Assembly (NCBI GenBank): GCA_947561715.1 | Contig: OX387204.1 | Location: 8,065,001-8,129,000, forward strand | DNA length: 64,000 nt | Reading direction: 5' to 3' | From: Ascidia mentula | Taxonomy: Eukaryota; Chordata; Ascidiacea; Phlebobranchia; Ascidiidae | Position numbers and translations under genes: made by a program | Notes under the pieces: generated by a model | Database searches by the model: none | Seen by the model: the letters and a program-made list of their open reading frames with translations, nothing else | Told to the model about the DNA's origin: nothing | Part shown: piece after piece, positions 10,820 through 23,440 of the stretch | How the letters are laid out: the number at the start of each line of letters is the position of its first letter | Position numbering within the stretch: position 1 is the stretch's first letter

Positions 10820-13800
10820 ATGGATGGTAAAAGCAAAGACTGCGATCCGACTCCGTTCATCGCAATAGGAGTTCTCTCTTTCATTCCATTACTTCAGGTA
10901 ATCCGTTATTTGCACACTGGTAATAGAATCATTAATTTGGAAAGAGTAAAATATTTGCAGCCTATTTGTAAACAGTCTGACCATAACTGTGAGCGTGGTC
11001 CGTTCAAACTTAATGTAACTTGTGCTTCATTATGTACAGGCGCTGCTGAATGGTTTTGTGGGTGTTGCAGCTATTTCAAGTCGGAAGAAGCTTGAAAGCA
11101 ATTTTGTTTACATACATGTGACAAGTTTGTTGTCGGCCAACATGGTCCACGGACTTGTTTCCTGCTACAATTTTCTCTGTAAAGCGTTTGGATTGGAACA
11201 CAACGGCACACCAACCAATACTTACGTGTGAGTTTACATCTAGGTTCGTCTGTCTATGTGTTCATTACCAGTCGTCTAAAATTGTTTCAATATCTTTAAC
11301 TCAAAAAATTGTAAAACTTTTAACATCCTTTGCGCCATGTGTATGATTCAAAAATGAAAGCACCTCATATTTGATGTATAAGTGAGTCCTGGGAAGTTTC
11401 TTGCAATCTAATTCCATGCTTGTGAATTAATAATGCACTGATAGGTTAAAACAGTATTTTTCAACCTTTTTGAACCACGGAACACCATTTTTATTAAAAT
11501 AATCTTGCGGAACACCAAATTGTTGGAAGTACTGTGCCGCAATGCACTTAACCAGCAACAGGCTTGCGCAATTAACAATAGAACATTCAACATTGAAACA
11601 GATGATAGTGGATGATTATTTCATAAAAAAAAAGATTATCGACCCGTGTTCTACGGAACATCAGTCAAACCAATAAATTTCTTGCGGAACACCTGGGGAT
11701 CTTTCACGGAGCACTGGGGTTCCGCGGAACACAGGTTGAAAATCACTGGGTTAAAACACTGTGACTGTCTGGAGTTCACTTTTCATTATTGGCTCTATTG
11801 CTTCGATAGTTATGACTTGTTTTAATAACTCAAATATTTTCAACAAACGAACTCCGTAACAAATAAACAAAATTGTTCTTATTTAGTATCGGCAGTGGAC
11901 AGGCCGTGCTTAAAGGGTGGTGGGTATTTCGGACAGCTTTCCAGATCTCTCTGTTTCTCACGATGAGTGCCAACGTATCAGTTCTTATATACGCTTTGCG
12001 GAAGAGCTCCTACTTTATTCGATCCAGTCATCATAGCCGCCGAGGACACATCGCCACGTCAAGTCCAGATAAAACAATTGTAGGGTTGTTCGTTATCGTT
12101 TGGATATATGCACCATTTTGTCATAAAAAGTATATTAACGATGTCCGTATTCAAAAACTGACATTTTTATATTTCATTTGATAACATTACTTGTGGTTAA
12201 GGAAGAAATTATACCTATGTGCAAAATTATACTCCACGCAAAAAAATACATTTAGTGGATTTTAATAGATAAAACATTTCTGCATTTTATTGGTGACATC
12301 TTCCGCCTTTCCATGCAGGAAGTAGACCCATCAACGCTGAAGGTCAAACGATACCAGGCAATTGGAATCGCCATTGTGACGTGGTTGTTGCCTCTTTCGT
12401 TGTCAACGGTAGTATCTACACACTGGAATTGCTTGGAGTCATGCATTTGTTACGACGCAATTTACCTCGACAAGTTCGCATGTCAAGGAGGTATGACAAA
12501 AAATTAACAATTTTTTTTAAATATCTTCACTGCGGACACCCCTTTAAAGCGCTTTGTTTGTGTGCTTCTTAACCTTACGTGCAACATGAGTAAAACATTT
12601 TGGCGATGGGCGACAGCTATTTTCGGTACTGCAATGGCTGGTGTAGTATAAGGCGGCATTCATTTTTATTGAGTGATGATAGTTAGTTGTAGTGTCCACC
12701 CGTGAATCTCCCCTTAGCGTTTAATTCTGTTGTGTTAAATAAGGGCATATATTGTCCAAGGTTAAAAGACACAGCTTCCAGTCAACTTTTTTCGGAAATA
12801 TTCCCGGTCTTTCTTTCCGATTTCAAAATGTAGCTGATTACTTGTACTTAGTTTCCGAAATACATCAATTTATACGTCACGGAGTTAGCATTGCACTGAG
12901 TCTTTTGGTATAGCATAGAAAACAGAATCTACAACGGCAAAGCATCAGCTTACGAACATAGCGCAAATGAGAGGAAGCTGTTTACGCTCTATTATTAACT
13001 GACATATTGCCCATAGGAAAGCAGGGTTTGATTGACGAGCATCCGAATTCAATATTTTACGTAACACAGGGGTTAGCTGGCACCAGTGACCCAACAATTT
13101 GAGCTTTGTGCAAAATTATTGCACTATTATGATTATGCTCGTTAATCATACAAAAGCACTTTGTTTTCAGATATCCACCGACATTGCAGCCGAATTATAG
13201 AAAGTGCGCCAAACAGCTTCTTGATAACTGTCATAATATTCTGGATTCTTTTGACTGTGGCACTTGTACTGACATTGGTATTTACTTTCCTTCAGTACCG
13301 ACGTGCCACTAGCTTTCGGGATGCTGGTGAGTCCTATCCGCATGTCAATGAAGGTTGTTTTCTTGATTTAAACTTGTAAATTTAAAAGAAGCCTAATTGA
13401 AATGCTGAAACCTTTTTTCACTGCATAAGAATTTTGTTCAGATCTTCAAGAAATCACAGACAATGAATCTTTCTCAACCAACAGAGTGGTTGATTTTAAG
13501 GTTGTTAAATTTTACTGGATTGCACAAAAAAATACTTAAAGCGCATGGATTTAATTTTGACTCTACAATTCTGTTATAAATTTAAAAAAATTAGAATCGC
13601 TTAATGCGAGTATGTCATAAATATAATGTTGTTCCCCTGCACACTTAATAGCTTCTGTAAATTCGCAAAAAAAATCTCGAGGCGTCAAAAAACTGCAAAT
13701 AATTTTATGCAGATACAAACCACCAAACCGACTCGGAGAATACCACGCTTTAGCCACAGCATTAAAGCCATGATCCTCATCTCAATCCTCTTCATCGTCA

Positions 13801-14087
13801 GCACAACTCCGGCCATAATTACAATATTCGTCGACATCATGGCAGAGACTTACGCTCGCAACACGGCATCTGCAACGTTCAGTTTTCTTCTTGTTTATGT
13901 GTACGGAATAACAAGTCCCGCTATTCTCATCTATTACATGTACGGCCTTCGTTGTGCGGTAATCAGTCTCCTGCAATCCCTCTCATGCTGCACTAAGACT
14001 GTGGTCGTTAGAGGAAAACGGACAAGGGCTTCCGATAAACGCAAGGACAAACCACCTGGTCATCCCACAGAAGTTCAAGAAATCTAA
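10820..14087 (+). CDS. Seven-transmembrane receptor, array unit 4 (7 exons, 406 aa)
   Basis: Exons: 10820-10897, 11040-11227, 11887-12079, 12319-12490, 13171-13326, 13442-13500, 13713-14087. Total is 1221 bp and exon lengths are identical to unit 1. The architecture is the same divergent class A receptor with RKS at the DRY site, STTP in TM6 and SPAIL in TM7, ending in the CCTKTVVVR tail and a basic, Pro-rich C-terminus. Differences from unit 1 lie mostly in TM1 (IAIG rather than ISAG), the exon 6 linker and TM6-TM7. Intron 2 carries a clean transposon insertion (11452-11748). No coding lesion is seen, so the gene is probably functional. Confidence 0.82.
11452..11748. mobile_element. hAT-type MITE with intact target duplication, unit 4 intron 2
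   Basis: Terminal inverted repeats are CAGTATTTTTCAACCT at the left and, read inward from the right, CAGTGATTTTCAACCT. The element is flanked by a perfect 8-bp duplication GGTTAAAA (11444-11451 and 11749-11756). Unit 1 shows the empty site with one GGTTAAAA. At 297 bp with no open frame, it is a non-autonomous hAT element that landed after the units separated. Confidence 0.92.
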
Positions 14088-14524
14088 AAGCAAGAATAGC
14101 ACTCTAAAACTATATGTGCGTAAATATCTATACCGATACATTTGCGAACATGTTCTTGGTTTATATGTGCAACTTTAAGTTCCTTTTGTCTTCTTTCAGG
14201 TATTTTCTTCCAGTTAAACTGCCTGGAACACATACTAACAAGTGGTGAATTCAGCTTTACCCATGAGCAACAGTTGTTTCGGTCAAGGTTAAGTTCAGAT
14301 TCTGTGTTGTAACTTAAGTAAATTTTTGCCTTCGCGAGTGTCGATTTAACTTTTATGGTAGATGGGCATGATATAGTTTAGAACTAACGAACCACTTATT
14401 CAGTTTTTTGTCATGACAAAATATACATATGCGATTTGATAATATCGCCGTTGTAAAAGACATTATCGTTGACAATATTGACTTTTCTTTCCTGATCAAC
14501 TTTGCATTGTAATGTATATGTTTA

Positions 14525-14530
14525 AATAAA
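14525..14530 (+). terminator. Polyadenylation signal AATAAA, unit 4
   Basis: Conserved position in the 3' flank of the array units. Confidence 0.45.
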
Positions 14531-14952
14531 GCATGCAAATTTTGAAATCACATTCACAGTTCTATTGTTTTTCCGTGGGGGGTGTTTCGGTGGAGAAATG
14601 TTGCTTCGCATCTCAAATGTGTGTATTAAACGGTGTACTAAAAAATATAATAGCTATCAAAATATGTAGCCATTAGCATGTACAATACACGCCTGGCTGG
14701 TAAATGATCTGCATTGCATAGAAATCATTAGGCATGACATGTTGGAAACCGCTTCAGAAGCAGGATGTGGACGCTTTTTTTAGCACTCCAGCATATTACG
14801 AAACCAATCACAAAATATAAAGGAAAGCCCACGACTAATGAACCGTACCTTGAATGCCACAACAACAAAAAACCATTGGCGTTGAGGTCATTCGTATTAT
14901 ACGGGTTTGGAATAACTACATAAAACGGATCAAGTAATTGCACAAGACTACA

Positions 14953-17882
14953 ATGGATGGTAAAAGTAAAGACTGCGATCCGACTCCGTTCATCTCAGCA
15001 GGAGTTTTGTCTTTCATTCCATTGTTTCAGGTAAGCCGTGTTTTTGCACACTGGTAATAGAATCACTTAATTTGGAAAGAGTAAAATATTTGCAGACTAT
15101 TTGTAAACAGTCTGACCATAACTGTGAGCGTGGTCGGTTAAAACTTTATGTAACTTGTGCTTCATTATGTACAGGCGCTGCTGAATGGTTTTGTGGGTGT
15201 TGCAGCTATTTCAAGTCGAAAGAAACTTGAAAGCAATTTTGTTTACATACATGTGACAAGTTTGTTGTCGGCCAACATGGTCTACGGACTTGTTTCCTGC
15301 TACAGTGCTCTCTGTAAAGTATTTGGATTGGAGCACAACAGCACACCAACCAATACTTACGTGTGAGTTTTTTTCTAGGTTTGTCTGTCTATATGTTCAG
15401 TACCAGTCGTCTAAAATTTTTTCAACATCCTTAGCACAATGTGTATGATTCAATAATTAAAGCACCTCATATTTCATGGCAAAACACTGAATGGTTAAAA
15501 CACTGTGACTGTCTGGAGTTCACTTTTTATTATTGGCTCTATTGCTTCGATAGTTATGACTTGTTTTAACAACTCAAATATTTTCAACAAACAAACTTCC
15601 TAATAAATAAACAGAATTGTTTTTATTTAGTATCGGCAGTGGACAGGCCCTGCTTAAAGGGTGGTGGGTATTTCGGACAGCCTTCCATATCTCTCTGTTT
15701 CTCACGATGAGTGCCAACGTATCAGTTCTAATCTATGCTTTGCGGAAGAGCTCCTACTTTATCCGATCCAGTCATCATAGCCGCCGAGGACACATCGCCA
15801 CGTCAAGTCCAGAAAAAAAATTTGTAGGGTTGTTCGTTATCGTTTGGATATATGCACCTTTTGTCATGAAAAGTATATTTACGATGTTATGTATTTAAAA
15901 ACTGATATTTTTATATTTCATTTTATAACATTACTTGCGTGGTTATATAAGATGTTAAACTTATGTGCATTATTATACGCCACGCAACAAAAATACATAT
16001 AGTGGATTTTAATGAATAAAACATTGCTGTATTTTATTGGTGACATCTTCCGCCTTTCCATGCAGGAAGTAGACCCATCAACGCTAAAGGTTAAACGAAA
16101 CCAGGCAATTGGAATCGCCATTGTGACGTGGTTGTTGCCTTTGACGTTGTCAACGGTAGTATCTACACACTGGAACTGCTTGGAGTCATGCGTTTGTTAC
16201 GACGCATATTACCTCGACAAGTTCGCATGTCAAGGAGGTATGACAAAAAATTAACAAGTCTTATAATATTTTGACCGCGGACACCCCTTTAAAATGTTTT
16301 GTTTGTATGTTTATTCTTAACCTTACGTGCAACATGAGTAAAACATTTTGGCGTTGGGCGCCAGCAATATTCGGTATTGCAATGGGAGGTGTGGTATAAG
16401 GCGGCGCTCCACTTTTACTGAATGATGATAATTAGTTGTAGAGTGTACCCGTGAATCTCCCCTTAGCGTTTAAGTCTGTTGTATTAAAGGCATATATTGT
16501 TCAAGGTTAAAATACCCAGCTTCCTGTCACCTTTTTCGGAAATATTCCCAGTCTTTCCTTCGATTTTAATATGTAGCTGATTACTTGTACTAATGGAAAG
16601 CTGCAGACAGGGTGTGTACACGCACTGTTTCGACCTGTAAGGTGTACTAAGCTTTGGACATACATCAATTTACACGTCACGGAGTTAGCATTGCACTGAG
16701 TCTTTTGGTATAGCATAGAAAACAGAATCTACAACGGCGAAGCATCAGCTTACGAACGCAGGGCAAAGGAGAGGAAGCTGTTAACGCTCTAATATTGACT
16801 GGCACGTTTCGCATTGGAAAGCAGGGTTTGATTGACGAGCATCCAAATTTAATATTTTACGTAACATATGGGTTAGCTGGCACCAGTGACGTAACAATTT
16901 GAGCTCTGTGCATTTAATTTATGATAGTAGTTGCAAAATAATTGCACTATCATGATTATGCTCGCTAATCATATCAAAGAACATTGTTTTCAGATATCCA
17001 CCGACATTGCAGCCGACTTATTGAATCTGCGCCAAACAGCTTCTTGATAACTGTCATATTATTCTGGATTCTTTTGACTGTGGCACTTGTACTGACATTG
17101 GTATTTACATTCCTTCAGTACCGACGTGCCACTAGCTTTCGGGATGCTGGTGATTCATGATTTAAACTTGTAAATTTAAAAGAAACCTAATTGAAATACT
17201 GAAAACTTTTTTAACCGAGTAAGAATTTTGTTTAGGACTCCAAGAAATCACAGAAAATGAATCTTTCTCAACCAACGGAGTGGTTGATTTTAAGGTTGTT
17301 AAGTTTTACTGGACTGCACGAAAAAAATACTTGGAGCGCATGGATTTAATTTTTACTCTACAATTCTGTCATCAATTTGAACAGATTTAGGATCGCTCAA
17401 TGCGAGTATGTCGTAAATATAATGTTGTTCCGCTGCACACTTAATAGCATCTGTAAATTCGCAAATAAATCTCCAGGCGTGAACAAATTGCAAATAATTT
17501 TATGCAGATACAAACCACCAAACCGATTCGGAGAATACCACGCTTTAGCCACAGCATTAAAGCCATGATCCTCATCTCTATCATCTTCATCGTCAGCACA
17601 GCTCCGATCATAATCATAATATTCGTCGACATCGTGGTAGAGACTTACGTTCTAAACACGGCATCTGTAATGTTTAGTTTTCTTCTTATTTATGTGTACG
17701 GAATGGCAAGTCCCGCTATTCTCATCTACTACATGTACGGCCTTCGTTGTGCGGTAATCAGTCTCCTGCAAACCCTCTCATGCTGCACTAAGACTGTGGT
17801 CGTTAGAGGAAAGCGGACGAAGGCTTCCGATAAACGCAAGGACAAACCACCTGGTCATCCCACAGAAGTTCACGAAATCTAA
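14953..17882 (+). CDS. Seven-transmembrane receptor, array unit 5 (7 exons, 406 aa)
   Basis: Exons: 14953-15030, 15175-15362, 15631-15823, 16066-16237, 16994-17149, 17236-17294, 17508-17882. Total is 1221 bp with all phases closing. Exon 1 resembles unit 1 (ISAG), and exon 3 ends SPEKKF where the other units have SPDKTI or SPNKTV. The motif set is the same as in unit 1. A deletion of about 30 bases just inside intron 5 changes the donor from gtgagt to gtgatt, which may weaken splicing of exon 5. This is the last unit of the array, and its 3' flank leads into Block X copy 2. Confidence 0.8.
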
Positions 17883-18343
17883 AAGCAAGAATAGCACTCT
17901 AAAACTGTATGTACATTTACGGAAATTTATTTTTTGTGTAACTTTAAGTTCATTTTGTCTTCTTTCTAGTTTTACCCTGAAGTTAAACTTCTTTAACCCC
18001 ATGCTATAAATCAGTGGGTTTTTCTGACTTTCATGAGCTTTTCCTAAAACAAGCGGCGATTTTTGCTTTACCTATGAACACCAATTGTCTCGGTCAGTTA
18101 AAGTGCAGAAGTGTTGTAACATGAGTAACTTTTTGCCCTCGAAAGTGCCGAGTTACCTTCTATGGTAGATGGGCATGATATGATTTAGAACTAACGAACC
18201 ACTTATTCAGTTTTCTGTCGTGACAAAATATAAATATAAGATTTGATAATATCGTCGTTGTAAAGGATATTATCTTTAACGATATTGACTTTTCTTTCCT
18301 GATTAACTTTGTTATGGTTAACATTGTGATGTATATATGTTTT

Positions 18344-18349
18344 AATAAA
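18344..18349 (+). terminator. Polyadenylation signal AATAAA, unit 5
   Basis: Conserved position in the array 3' flank. Confidence 0.45.
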
Positions 18350-18389
18350 GCATGTAAATTTTTAAATCAAATTTACAGTTGTATTGTTT

Positions 18390-18930
18390 TTCCGTGGGGT
18401 GTCACCAACGAGCAATATTTGCAACGGCTGTTCAATTTCCTAAATTTGTGTCAAGTCATTTCAACAAAAAGATAATAACGTTTCTCCTGTTTCCCCTTAA
18501 AATATGCGGTAATTTGTAGGCGCATTTAAGACTTTACCAACAGTAGCCTGCAAAACATTAACTGTGTTGCGAATTTCCTCTGGAGTAAGTGATAAGTTTG
18601 TTTTCATGGAATCACGAAACTCCTAATAAATGATTGTGGAGCAAGGTTTTAGTAGAATAAGCTGAGAGAAATTATCTGAACGACGTTTAGACAATAAGAC
18701 AAAAAAGATATGAGCGAAAGAGCCATAATTATCGAGGAGAGCTGTTTCAACCTACAAGGGCTCATCAGTGCAGATGGTGGCTGTAACACATGACAGGCGT
18801 TTAAACTAGCATGTACGTTAATTTCAACTTTGTGCAACCTTTCACTCAATGTAGATCCGTTGTGTACCTTACTGGGTACCAAACAACAGAGACGAAGCAT
18901 TGTGGAACGTAGTATTGTTGAAAAACATTG
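18390..18930. repeat. Block X, copy 2
   Basis: Partner of 5165-5705. It follows the 3' flank of the last array unit, at the same junction as in unit 2. The minus-strand frame is interrupted relative to copy 1. Confidence 0.65.
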
Positions 18931-19569
18931 GGCATCAGCAATAATTTCTCGGAAAACGTTTTGCCGCATTAATTATAATTATGACAATAGTTGTAACACG
19001 AGCCACTACGTCTTGAACAATTGCCAAAACAAGTCATTATTTCATGCCGGAAACGCTCTCTTTGCTGGGGTTTGTGGGTGTGTTGTCCACAATGCCCACG
19101 CGTATTGCAGGCGAACGCGTGGTTAATTAGATTTCCCAGAGGTATTTGTTGACTGTATGTAGTTGGTGTCTCTATAAACAACCGCAATGAGGATGAGGCT
19201 ATAGCTGAGTCCGAGGCGAGAATGACGAATGGTCGATTGATTGAATTATGCTCATGCAGCCATTGTGGGTTTGACGGCGTGCCGCGTAAATCCAAAAGGA
19301 AGTAACGCAAAGCGTTGTATTGATGAATTTGGTGGTGGCTAATATGCCTTGCATCAAGAAAACAACGGAAAGGATCAAAGCAGTGAGTCAAAAATATAGA
19401 CTGTAATTTTTGACGTTCTCAAAGACATTGATGGACCTGTTGCTTTGCTCAAATACTTCAGTAGTATTCAATGCGATTATCTGTTTCAGACAGGAAAGTA
19501 TTGCTTTGACGAGTTATTCATTGGTAAATTTGGTGTAAAAATAAACTTTCAGTCATCAAAAGCAACATC
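18931..19569. other. Spacer between array and second receptor gene
   Basis: No gene is recognised. A 140-codon minus-strand open frame (18969-19391) has low-complexity His/Asn-rich content and no visible domain. The stretch should contain the promoter of the gene starting at 19570. Confidence 0.4.
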
Positions 19570-21921
19570 ATGAATTCAAGCAATGAAACGTGTACACTCC
19601 AAAGCCTGGATTCTATGATAGCCGCCCTTTTTGTACCCTTGATACAGGTTGAACAAGATAATTTGCTTTTGCGTTGAGCTACTTTCATTAAATGCGTATT
19701 TTGATGCAGGTTATTTTGAACCTTGTGGTCACGGTGGCAGCTGTGCGCAGTCGCTCCAAGCTTCGTAACAACTATGTGTACATGTATGTGGTCAGCATGC
19801 TCACCGCCAACATCGTGTTTGGACTCTTCGCCTTTTACCTCATTGCCAACCGTGCATTTACTTTCGAAGAAGTGAAACGCTAGTAAGGCTTTTCGGTTCA
19901 TTATGTATACAAGGAAATTCTTTAGCACGTAGGTTTATGACCTATGATATAAGAGGTTGTACAACTTTATTAACCAAAGCAGTAAATGAGGCATATTCAC
20001 TAAGTCAAAAACATAAACTCCAAAATATCGCAACAAAACGTAATACAATCGAGCCACATGTGACAGTGTCTATTCTTATTTTAAAGTGTCAGAAGAAACC
20101 CCGAAGACAGACACCAGCAGCGCTGGTGGGCCATGCGCAACTCTGCCGTCATGAGCATGTTCCTTGTAATGAGCGCAAACGTGTCTTCCCTCATATATGG
20201 TCTGCGTGAGAGTTCGTACTTTGTCGGACCTGGTGCAGCAGCAGTTGCGCAAAGAAAGGTCGGTTTGATGTAATTACATTGTTCCTTAAACTGAAGGGTT
20301 TATCTTGTGTAGAATTCAGGGTTAAGTGAGCGTATATGAACAAAAACATCTATGCGATGAGTTTAATAATACCATGGAATTGTTTTCAGGATCGATGCCC
20401 AAAATCGATTCGTCAAAAACGAAACAAAGCGATTGTAATTGTCACAACAACCTGGCTTGCACCCCTTGTTCTTGTGGTCGCTACAGTATCAGGTTGGAAT
20501 TGTGTATCCCGTTGTTCTTGCCACGGACAACAGGCGGATTGGCAGGAATTGTGTCACAAGAAACGTAAGTTTTAAAACTTAACAAAAATTGTGAGACTTT
20601 GCAAATGCGTATGATTTGTACAGCGGGCGATGGATGTTCTCGAACTACTCCGCCCTTGACGACTCTCTTTCAGCTAATAATTGCGATCTTATGGTTCATT
20701 TTGGCCATCGGAATCGGTGTCATGTTGTGGACCACAGTCCGTAAGTTTGAAGAAGTCAGCAAGCCAGATTCGAGTCATGAAAACACGGGTAAGATGAGTG
20801 TGTATGTGTGTTAAGATCTCCAAAGCAATTTTCATTCAAATCAAACACTTCTATAAACAACAGACAGTGGATAATAAGATAATAGTTTACCGTATTGCCT
20901 TATGAAAAGAACTCCTTTTTATTGTCAAACACCATTATGTGTATGACGGTTGATTCATTGTGAGAAATCAAAGCCATCAGCATTTCCCCTACTATAATAA
21001 AATTTGTAGAGGACGTCGAATTTTCAGGACAGACCAACGTCGAAAATCGACATCACAACATCAGTGCAACTGATGATACAGTAAGCTAATTTGTTTGTTG
21101 TGATAGCGTTACTAATTGTTGTTTATGTCGTACCTTGGTGTTACTCATATGCGTTGGCTACCTCACATGACGCGCTTATGGGAAGCAAACAATTTACGTC
21201 AAAAATAGAAAGTTCCACCGGGTGCGTAAAACATATGTTGAACAATTCGGCTCTCTCTTTATGCAAATGTCACCCGGAAATAGCAGACAGCCCCATGCAC
21301 AAGATGTTTTGGAGAATCTGCGCAAGTAATCGATTATGTCTGTCCCATTTACCTGTAATTTACACTGTACGACAGTTAATAGGCCGTTGATACAATGTTT
21401 AAACATACCAAAAAATGTTTCAAAAGTATTGCGGGTTGATGTTAGTAGATATGGTGAGATATTAGTTTATGGACCGTGTGGTGCCAAAAGTCGGTCTTAA
21501 TTGGCCGCCACTCCCAATGTTATCCCCAGTCGCAAGGATCTATGTTACATTTACCTTCACCACATTTCAGACACAAGATAACAAGGCTGAAGACAAAGTG
21601 AAGATCACCTGCTGCAATTCTGCAAGGCTTAACTACACCATACGCCTGATGCTGGTTATATCAGTGCTGTTCGTGGTATGTTCCCTTCCAACCATCATTA
21701 TAATGGTGCTCGACTTTGCATCGGAAATTCACATCGACGCGAACGCAGCTACTATAAACTACGTCCTAAGCCTCTTCTATTGCATCGTAACGCCCGTGTT
21801 GCTGGTAGTGTATATGCCGAGCTTGAGACAGGCAGTCATCGACCTTTCACACCTGTGCACATGTTGTACGACCACTGTGGTTCGAAGCGGGGATACCCCT
21901 AGTCACGTCACTTCCAACTAA
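19570..21921 (+). CDS. Seven-transmembrane receptor, second locus (7 exons, 388 aa)
   Basis: Exons: 19570-19647, 19710-19882, 20087-20258, 20390-20564, 20624-20788, 21028-21080, 21571-21921. Total is 1167 bp. Exon number, boundaries and intron phases match the array genes. The N-terminus has two potential N-glycosylation sites (NSS, NET). TM4 ends in GWNC followed by a CSC loop. TM3 is followed by RESSYF, TM6 has SLP, and TM7 has TPVLL in place of NPxxY, then the CCTTTVVR tail. The exon 3 acceptor was placed at 20087 because the next AG would create a stop codon. It is a receptor of the same divergent class A family, ligand unknown. Confidence 0.8.
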
Positions 21922-22330
21922 AAGAAGTTTCTCACATATTACCAACTTTGTCTATGTGCACATATATAAATAATATACCTCACATTTTTTATTTGTCAGT
22001 GTGTAACTCAGTGCATACCGGCGATTTTTTGTATCTTACTTTTGCAAACACCACACACAATAATTTGCACCCTCAGAAGAAAGTTACAAAACATACTACA
22101 AAGTTTTCACACAGTTGTGGTAAATATAGATGTAACCATTGAATGTGTTCGTCAACAAAGCTTTTCAACTTACTTTTAAGCAAATTCGTTCTTTTTTCTA
22201 TATCAAGCGCATTATTTTTTCATGACTTACAAATTATGAAGTTGGTGGTCAACATGTCATGCAGATGTTTCAAAAACGACTGGGATTTTTTCAGTCCAAG
22301 GTTGTTAGGCAGCAAAATTCGCATACAGAT
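21380..22330 (+). repeat. Segmental duplication, copy 1 (paired with about 29990-31010)
   Basis: Exon 7 of the second receptor gene and its 3' flank are repeated near 30.0-31.0 kb with very few differences in the coding part. About 90 bases after the stop codon (about 21925-22012) are missing from the other copy. Confidence 0.8.
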
Positions 22331-22431
22331 GAAATTAGCGTCAGATCTTGAACGTAAATTCAAGGCCATTAAGATACAAACATATTGTGCAGACGTTTTC
22401 AACATGACTGAATGCGCACATTTTTTTTAAT

Positions 22432-22480
22432 TTTGACCACACCGGGATTTGTACCCAGGATATCCTGGGCACGAATCGCC
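22432..22480 (-). mobile_element. tRNA-like SINE fragment (B-box end)
   Basis: On the minus strand this contains a T-arm-like GGGTACAAATCCCGGTGTGG, related to the better copies at 26690, 56110 and 56180. Only the B-box end is recognisable. Confidence 0.5.
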
Positions 22481-22775
22481 AATGTGTCTTCCCTTATATA
22501 CGGTCTGCGGGAGAGTTCGTATTTTGTCGGACCTGGTGCAGCAGCAGTGCCCAAAATCACAGCAGCAGCAGTTCCCAGGATCTTAATACAATTGCAAATT
22601 GCATTAAAGAGGACGTCGCATTTTAGAAAGTTCCACCGGGTTCGGAATATATCTGCTGAACAATTCGGCTTTTCGCTTTATGCAAATATGTCCCGGAAAT
22701 GGCAGACGGCCACAACGTATTTTTGGCAATCTGCGCAAGTAATCGAAATGTCTGTCCCGTTTACCTGTAATTAAT
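22478..22775 (+). pseudogene. Scrambled fragments of the second receptor gene
   Basis: 22478-22555 encodes NVSSLIYGLRESSYFVGP, the end of TM3 in exon 3 of the 19570 gene. 22621-22775 matches intron 6 sequence of that gene (21205-21360). Neither has its neighbouring exons. It is a rearranged partial duplication and cannot make a receptor. Confidence 0.75.
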
Positions 22776-22789
22776 GTCCCAGATTGCAC

Positions 22790-23175
22790 CTGTTAAGTAT
22801 ATGCCGATAGTATGATTTTTGGTGTAATCCGATTCAAAATTGGAATATAACTTCGAACAAGGTGAAGAATTCTTCACGAATTATGTTCTCCCAAAACAAC
22901 TCCATACGTTGCGACTGCGTTAGCTGAGCTGGTTCGCAAAGAAAAATTTTATCAGAAAATCACAGACAAGCAACAAAATACCTTGATGTTTAGTTTATAA
23001 TACAACAAATGCAGTACAATAACACGAAGGCACGAGCCACGGTGATCACCCATTTGTCGGAAACAAGATATCCTCCAACCCAAAAATCCTGCTGCGCCGG
23101 GTCGGTGAAATCTTGTGGAACCTCGGAACGACACAGAGCCACTCCGTTCTCCACAGCATATAGTCTAATTTTTTG
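22790..23175 (-). pseudogene. Chimeric fragment of the dead-protease gene
   Basis: On the minus strand, about 23080-23170 matches the start of exon 4 of the 24389-29381 gene (VALCRSEVPQDFTDPAQQ). It runs directly, in frame, into a sequence matching the end of its exon 9 (VGGYLVSDKWVIT). Then 22786-22850 matches the start of exon 10 (VQSGTL), where similarity stops. Two extra bases at the exon start shift the frame relative to the parent acceptor. It is probably a broken copy of an ancestral trypsin-like domain whose N-terminal strand is now split in the intact gene. Confidence 0.7.
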
Positions 23176-23224
23176 TTCGGTTATTCTCTAGTCCTGTAGC
23201 AAAAATGGGCACAAAACGAATTTA

Positions 23225-23440
23225 CTACTCACAGATTTCTCTGCACCAGGGTGGTGTATTCAAAGGCACAGCAAATTCACAAGTTTTGTTCACGATGCAC
23301 GTGGAGACCACACCGTCCTTATACTCGAGAAAAAAGGCGTGCCTTTCTCGAGTAAAAATCAGCCTTTTTGCGTTTACCACGTCGGCCTGAAGTGGTAGGT
23401 TGTAGATCGTGTGGCTACCAACTGACGCCAGAATAAAGAT
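23225..23440 (-). other. Possible coding exon, minus strand, unidentified
   Basis: An open frame without ATG runs through this stretch on the minus strand. It contains RLIFTRERHAFFLEYKDG and several cysteines and ends at a strong donor (gtgagt at about 23225). A possible further exon with IGGKRI lies near 23500-23560. Together with the fragment at 22790-23175 this may be the remains of a second gene related to the 24389-29381 locus. No domain is recognised. Confidence 0.35.
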
